In this document: one piece after another, positions 59,690-64,000 of the stretch
Position numbering within the stretch: position 1 is the first letter of the stretch
Layout of the letters: each line of letters begins with the position of its first letter
NCBI GenBank assembly: GCA_029204225.1
Contig: CM055094.1
Coordinates: 18,553,333-18,617,332 of the forward strand
Source: Diphasiastrum complanatum
Taxonomy: Eukaryota; Streptophyta; Lycopodiopsida; Lycopodiales; Lycopodiaceae
Length of the DNA: 64,000 nucleotides
Direction: 5' to 3'
Position numbers and translations under genes: made by a program
The notes under the pieces: model-generated
Database searches by the model: none
What the model was told of the DNA's origin: nothing
Seen by the model: only the letters and a program-made list of their open reading frames with translations

Positions 59690-61250
59690 GATTTCTGGGA
59701 GTAATAAATTCTCTTTTATTTTAAAAAACAATTGCGTTTATATTTCTTGAAATATTGTGTATTGAAATCTTTTTGATTGATTTAATGTTTTTGAATTTGT
59801 TTGTATTAAAAATATAGATTTAGCAGTTTTTTAATGATTTAAATATTAGCAAAACTAAAATTGCAACAAACTGTCAGGTTTTTAATATTTTAATTTTTCG
59901 TTGTATTTTTATAAGAAGTTTATAGAAATAATTTCATTTGCAATCATTTAATGTTTAAATATAAGTAAAGATTTAAATACTGATTAGAATTTTGTCATAA
60001 TTTAAAAAATATTTTTCTTGATACAAGAATTGTAATTTAAAACACTTTTAAAATTTTTAAAAAAACATTGAAAACTTTTGTTTTAATAAGCAAAAGAGCT
60101 TTTTTTAGTTATTCTAATGATTGTGTCCAATGATTTTATTTTGAATAGTATTATTATTTCATATAAGCTAATTTGCAATTATTAACAAAAATCTATTAAC
60201 AAAATTTTAGTAGGTTGTTTAATTTTCTTTCCAAATACAACATTTTTTTTAGCATTACAATATCTTTCTTTGAAGCATTATACATATGGATATTTTTTTT
60301 ATAAAATTAAAAAAAAAAACGACAAAAAAAAAAATGGGTCTTCATGTCATTTCTTTCTTTTTTTGGGTCATTTCTTTTTTTTTTGGGTCCCGGGTGCATT
60401 CTTCCAAAATCAGATGAATGGCTTTTTTCTTTGGCTACACAAGCTCGCCAGAGATGTTGTCAAGTCACACCTACTTTTCTCTTTTTACGCCAGCACATGA
60501 TTGATTTGCTGCAAACCCTTCTGCTAAACTCCTTGCCAACTTAGGAGATGCTGAAAACATCAGAGAGATTGAACGTCTCCTCACAAGACCAAATTTTTTC
60601 ACTTTCCAAGATAAATTCTTCCAAAACTCAAATGAAAGGCCTGGTTCTTTCAACCTAAACAACCCTAGTTCGGTGGTTTCTGGACAAAATATGAGAAAAA
60701 GAAAGAAGTATACATGATATAAAGGAAAGAAAGGACAAGGGAGTGGTGCAAAAGAAGACTTACCGGCTAAAAGACTAAACTTTTACAGGGATTAACTGGC
60801 TCGCAAGATGTTGAAGATCTGCATAGAAGAACTCTCACTAGGAATACGGTGGATCGACTACAACTCAACACGCACAAGGACAAGGCAAAGATATTTTTAC
60901 ATTTACGCTACTGTACTAGAATGTTTGAGACCATTCATGTGAGACACTTTTACACTTGTATTTTATTACAAATCTTTGGCCTTATATACACAAGTCCTTC
61001 CATGATATTGTGTTTGCTTGGTCATACTTACCTAACATCAAAAGTGAATGGTACTTTCTGTTTGATGTTTTCTACAATTTTGAAATTAAAAATCTATCTT
61101 TATGTTCTTGCTCTTTTCTGAAACATTTCAAAGATTTCATTTTGGAAAAATTTGATTATGTGCTTAAAACGGACTGCAATATAATTAGAAGTATGTACCT
61201 CAGAAAAACTTACCTATTTAGAAAAAACGTCATTGAACTCTTGTTTCCAA
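59690..61250 (+). other. AT-rich block and exon-like block, U9 copy
   Basis: AT-rich 59690-60340, then the exon-like block with collinear fragments (SSPEMLSSH, NNPSSVVSGQNM, HKSFHDIVFAWSYLPNIKSE). Matches U5, with small differences near 60350-60390, where a T-rich word is duplicated. Confidence 0.35.
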
Positions 61251-61257
61251 TCTTGCA

Positions 61258-61460
61258 TTAAAAGCTGTTCTTGATGCTAATTTCTGGTGTTAAAGCATGT
61301 TAACACATTCACATCATCATTCACATCACAATGCATACGAGATTTCAAAACAAGATGAAAAAGCTCATACTTAGAATCATGTAGTTTTTCCATAACTTCA
61401 TAAATAGAGACTATCTGCTCAAACTTACCTTTAAATACCATAGTATGGTTTTTAAAATTT
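61258..61460 (-). mobile_element. Ty3/gypsy fossil fragment, U9 copy
   Basis: Same short end as at 34430-34660, with a further loss of about 60 bp in the middle. Joined to the U10 head at the same point as U5 is joined to U6. Confidence 0.5.
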
Positions 61461-61465
61461 ATTTA

Positions 61466-64000
61466 CAAGTGGATTCTTGGCTCGATCGACTTTGGAGGGC
61501 TTTGGATCGGTCGACTTTTGATGGACTCGGCTCAGTCAACTTTGTATGCAGAGTATGGATGCTCAGCTTGGTCCACAGTGAATGCATAGTATGGACGCTC
61601 GGCTCGGTCCACAGTGATTGTAGAGTATGGGGGCTCGACTCTATGAGCAGTGTATGTAGAGTATTGCTCGGCAGTGTATGGAGACTAGAAATTTGTGGAA
61701 AAATTTGGAGCAATGTCGCTCTGATAGGATGTGGAAACGATGATGTTTCTTCGCGATAACGTACTAGTAGAGAGCTTTCAACACAAATCAGTGTTGAATG
61801 TGTGATTTTGACAAGCTCCAGTAGCACTACCCCTCAGCGTTTGGCTCGTGCTAGATGTGACGATTTTTGTGTAATGTAGCATGTCTCGACAGCTTAGGGT
61901 TTTTGAAAATGGATGATGATGGTGCTCTGGATCCATGGTGGATGTATGTAGATGGTGTCCAAGGATGCGAAGGACTAATAAAGCATGGTCGTAGCAAATG
62001 ATAGATCGCCACTAAAAGATGGAAAATCAATCCTTTGAAGCTATAGCTTTTCAAAGCTTCTGAATTCCATTTCCATGCCTGAAGAAGGAAGTGCCTTCAT
62101 CAAATCAGAGTTTGTTTGCATTTCCTAAAAAGCATGCATGGCAGCATGGCAGTAAAGCATGATATTGTGACTTTTTGTAATGTTCTGCAACATTTGCTTA
62201 CATACATAGCTACACCAAATGAGATAATTAAGGACCTAGATTCTTAAAGAGTTTTATGAGGTTGAAATTCTAGTTTTTCTACAAGTCAACTTCCTCTAAA
62301 AGTTTCTTTTTGGTGGAAATTATGCTATTTATACCAAGTGTAGGCTAATTTGTAATGGCAAAGATGGAGTTTGCAGCTCACCATGATTATGATCATTTGC
62401 AAGTAGCCTATTATAAGCAAATTGTGCTGCACTTTCATGTTATCTTAGCACATTTGAATGTAGCTTGTAGTATTATTGGTTCGATATTCTAGTAGCTTTT
62501 TTGCGTCATTTAAGGTAAGAGAAAGAGAGCACAATCTTTAACGCTTGCTTCTTGTACAACCAAATTACCTTCCAATTTTTTCAAGCCTATTTGCGGTAAA
62601 GTGTCTCACATCTCTATGGAACATATGCACAAAAGTGAATCACATTCTGCCGCATGATGATAGTGATACATTGTGCACTAGGGAATCACATTGTTGATAA
62701 GTTGGATTCACATTTACATCATGAAGCAAATAGTCTTGTAAGTTTCGTGTTCAAGTGGATCGGAAGCTCGCTCCAATTGATGTTGAGATTAATATATCAT
62801 GCTATCGCTAGCCTAATGGCCACACACTAGATGTTTGGATCCAAAAAATATTCACACAAAGGGACATAGGTCTACCACGTAGGTCTATGATGAAGTTTTC
62901 AGTCAATCAAAAGGAAGGTAGATCCTTATCTTTGGTACTATAATAGTTAGTTTTTAGACTTATTGAGATCTTATAAATTAAATTTTAGGGTCAGCCCAAA
63001 GTTTTTGACAAGTGCTCATCAAGTGAATGCAATTCTAGTCAAGATTGTGTTCAATTTTGCTTGATTTGTGAGATATTTGGATTGATTATTGCATGATGAT
63101 TCAACTGATCTTGTATATGATTCCTTTTGGTTCAGGTCAGATTTATGTGCATATGATTCCTTTTGGTTCAGGTTAGGTGAATCCTATATCCTTGTGAAGT
63201 CGAGATCAAGGAGGAGGCAGTCGAGATCAATGAATGCATATCTTTTGGATTCACATGATAGATTGAATGCTTCTAATTATTCAATTTGGAAGCTGAGAAT
63301 GGAATCAATCCTTATTTTACAAGATCTAATGGATATAGTGAGTGGCAAAGAGGAGGAGCCTATTCACCCTCAAGAAGCTACAAAATACAAAAGGAGGTGC
63401 AAGGTTGCTCTCCATTGTATAAAATGAATGTAGCTCATCAGCTTCTTAAGGAGGTAGGTGCTTGCATCTTGGCTCAAGAATCATGGGAAACTCTTCAAAA
63501 GATATATGAATCGAAGAATACTTCAAGGTTGATATCCTTGAAGAATCAAATCCATATGTGCTGAGAGTCAAGGACTTAAACAGAGAGCTTGCTTACAGAG
63601 GAGATTCCATTAAGGAAAGTGAACTTGTTCAACCAATCTTGAATGGTTTAAGTGTGGATTTTGCTAACTTGGTGCAAGGCTATGCAATCATGGGCAAGTT
63701 GCCTTCACTTGAAGATCTCCAAGGATTCCTCATGGTCGAGGAGAGTAGGAGAACTCACATCAAGTCAAGGATGGAGAAGCTCTCCCTCAATGATGGAGAT
63801 GACAAGGCTCTTTTCATCAAGATCAAGACAAAATACAAAGGCAAAGGTGTTGCATTCAAGAAGAACCAAGTCAAAGCTCGAGCAAGCCAAAGAAGGATAA
63901 GTCGAAGATCAAATGCTACTTTTGTGGCAAGACGGGGCACTATGCCTCGGAGTGCTTCAAGAGGAAGCAAACTCAAAGTCAAGAAAACCTTGGTCAAGAG
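61466..64000 (+). repeat. Composite repeat unit U10 (short type, cut by window end)
   Basis: Head from 61466, following sequence to 62870, leader 62870-63150 with a small duplication of 'atgattccttttggttcagg' (63117 and 63151), then the copia fossil. The 60-codon ORF is shortened by about 18 bp near 62100. Same plan as U2 and U6. Confidence 0.8.
63150..64000 (+). mobile_element. Copia family-F fossil, U10 copy (runs off the window)
   Basis: Gag segments SNYSIWKLRMESILI and NLVQGYAIMGKLPSLEDLQ, and the start of the zinc-knuckle region. Broken. Very similar to the U6 copy. Confidence 0.85.

Larger units (their letters stand above)
50403..61465 (+). repeat. Composite repeat unit U9 with nested retrotransposons
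   Basis: Partial head and following sequence 50403-51440; non-coding 51440-52126 as in U5; copia family-F fossil 52127-58841, split by the young copia element; LTR remnant 58842-59470; short stretch to 59690 without a gene; AT-rich 59690-60340; exon-like block 60395-61250; gypsy remnant 61258-61460. Confidence 0.75.

Overview
The window looks like repeat-rich nuclear DNA of a land plant. It holds a complete Ty1/copia retrotransposon of plant type, fossils of a related copia family and of a Ty3/gypsy element, long (TC)n tracts, G runs, canonical GT-AG introns and plant-style TATA/G-box promoters. No rRNA, tRNA, CRISPR or bacterial gene structure was seen. The species cannot be told from the sequence. 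Seed plant, fern or lycophyte are all possible.

Nearly the whole window is one family of composite repeat units laid head to tail. I call them U1 (1-10180), U2 (10181-14023), U3 (14024-25331), U4 (25332-29668), U5 (29669-34660), U6 (34661-38308), U7 (38309-44882), U8 (44883-50402), U9 (50403-61465) and U10 (61466-64000). Long units (U1, U3, U7) share this order: a ~0.9 kb head with a 36-bp minisatellite; an intron-like stretch; a tandem-duplicated ORF of unknown function; a long non-coding stretch; a (TC)n tract; a ~207-bp minisatellite; a minus-strand histone H3/CENH3-like ORF; an array of ACGTG (G-box-like) motifs flanked by divergent TATA boxes; a minus-strand spliced gene with a coiled coil ('gene I'); and another minus-strand gene-like block ('gene L') that runs into the head of the next unit. 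Short units (U2, U6, U10) have the head followed by a copia gag fossil. U5 and U9 have the head followed by copia LTR, AT-rich and gypsy remnants. U4 and U8 are deletion hybrids. U7 has lost both the tandem ORF and the histone ORF.

The most interesting content is the intronless histone ORF at 7303-7716 (minus). It begins MARTKQT, keeps a full histone fold and has the long loop 1 with a tryptophan that marks plant centromeric H3. It has its own TATA box and motif array upstream. A second copy at 21766-22140 carries an in-frame stop. Centromeric-type histone coding sequence inside an amplified repeat is unusual.

The youngest event is a 5,860-bp copia element (52311-58170, minus strand). Its two 653-bp LTRs differ at two positions, it has a 5-bp target duplication, and its 1,316-codon polyprotein frame is open. 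It sits inside an older copia fossil. Gene I, gene L and the tandem-duplicated ORF could not be assigned to a known family by eye. They are described but not named.
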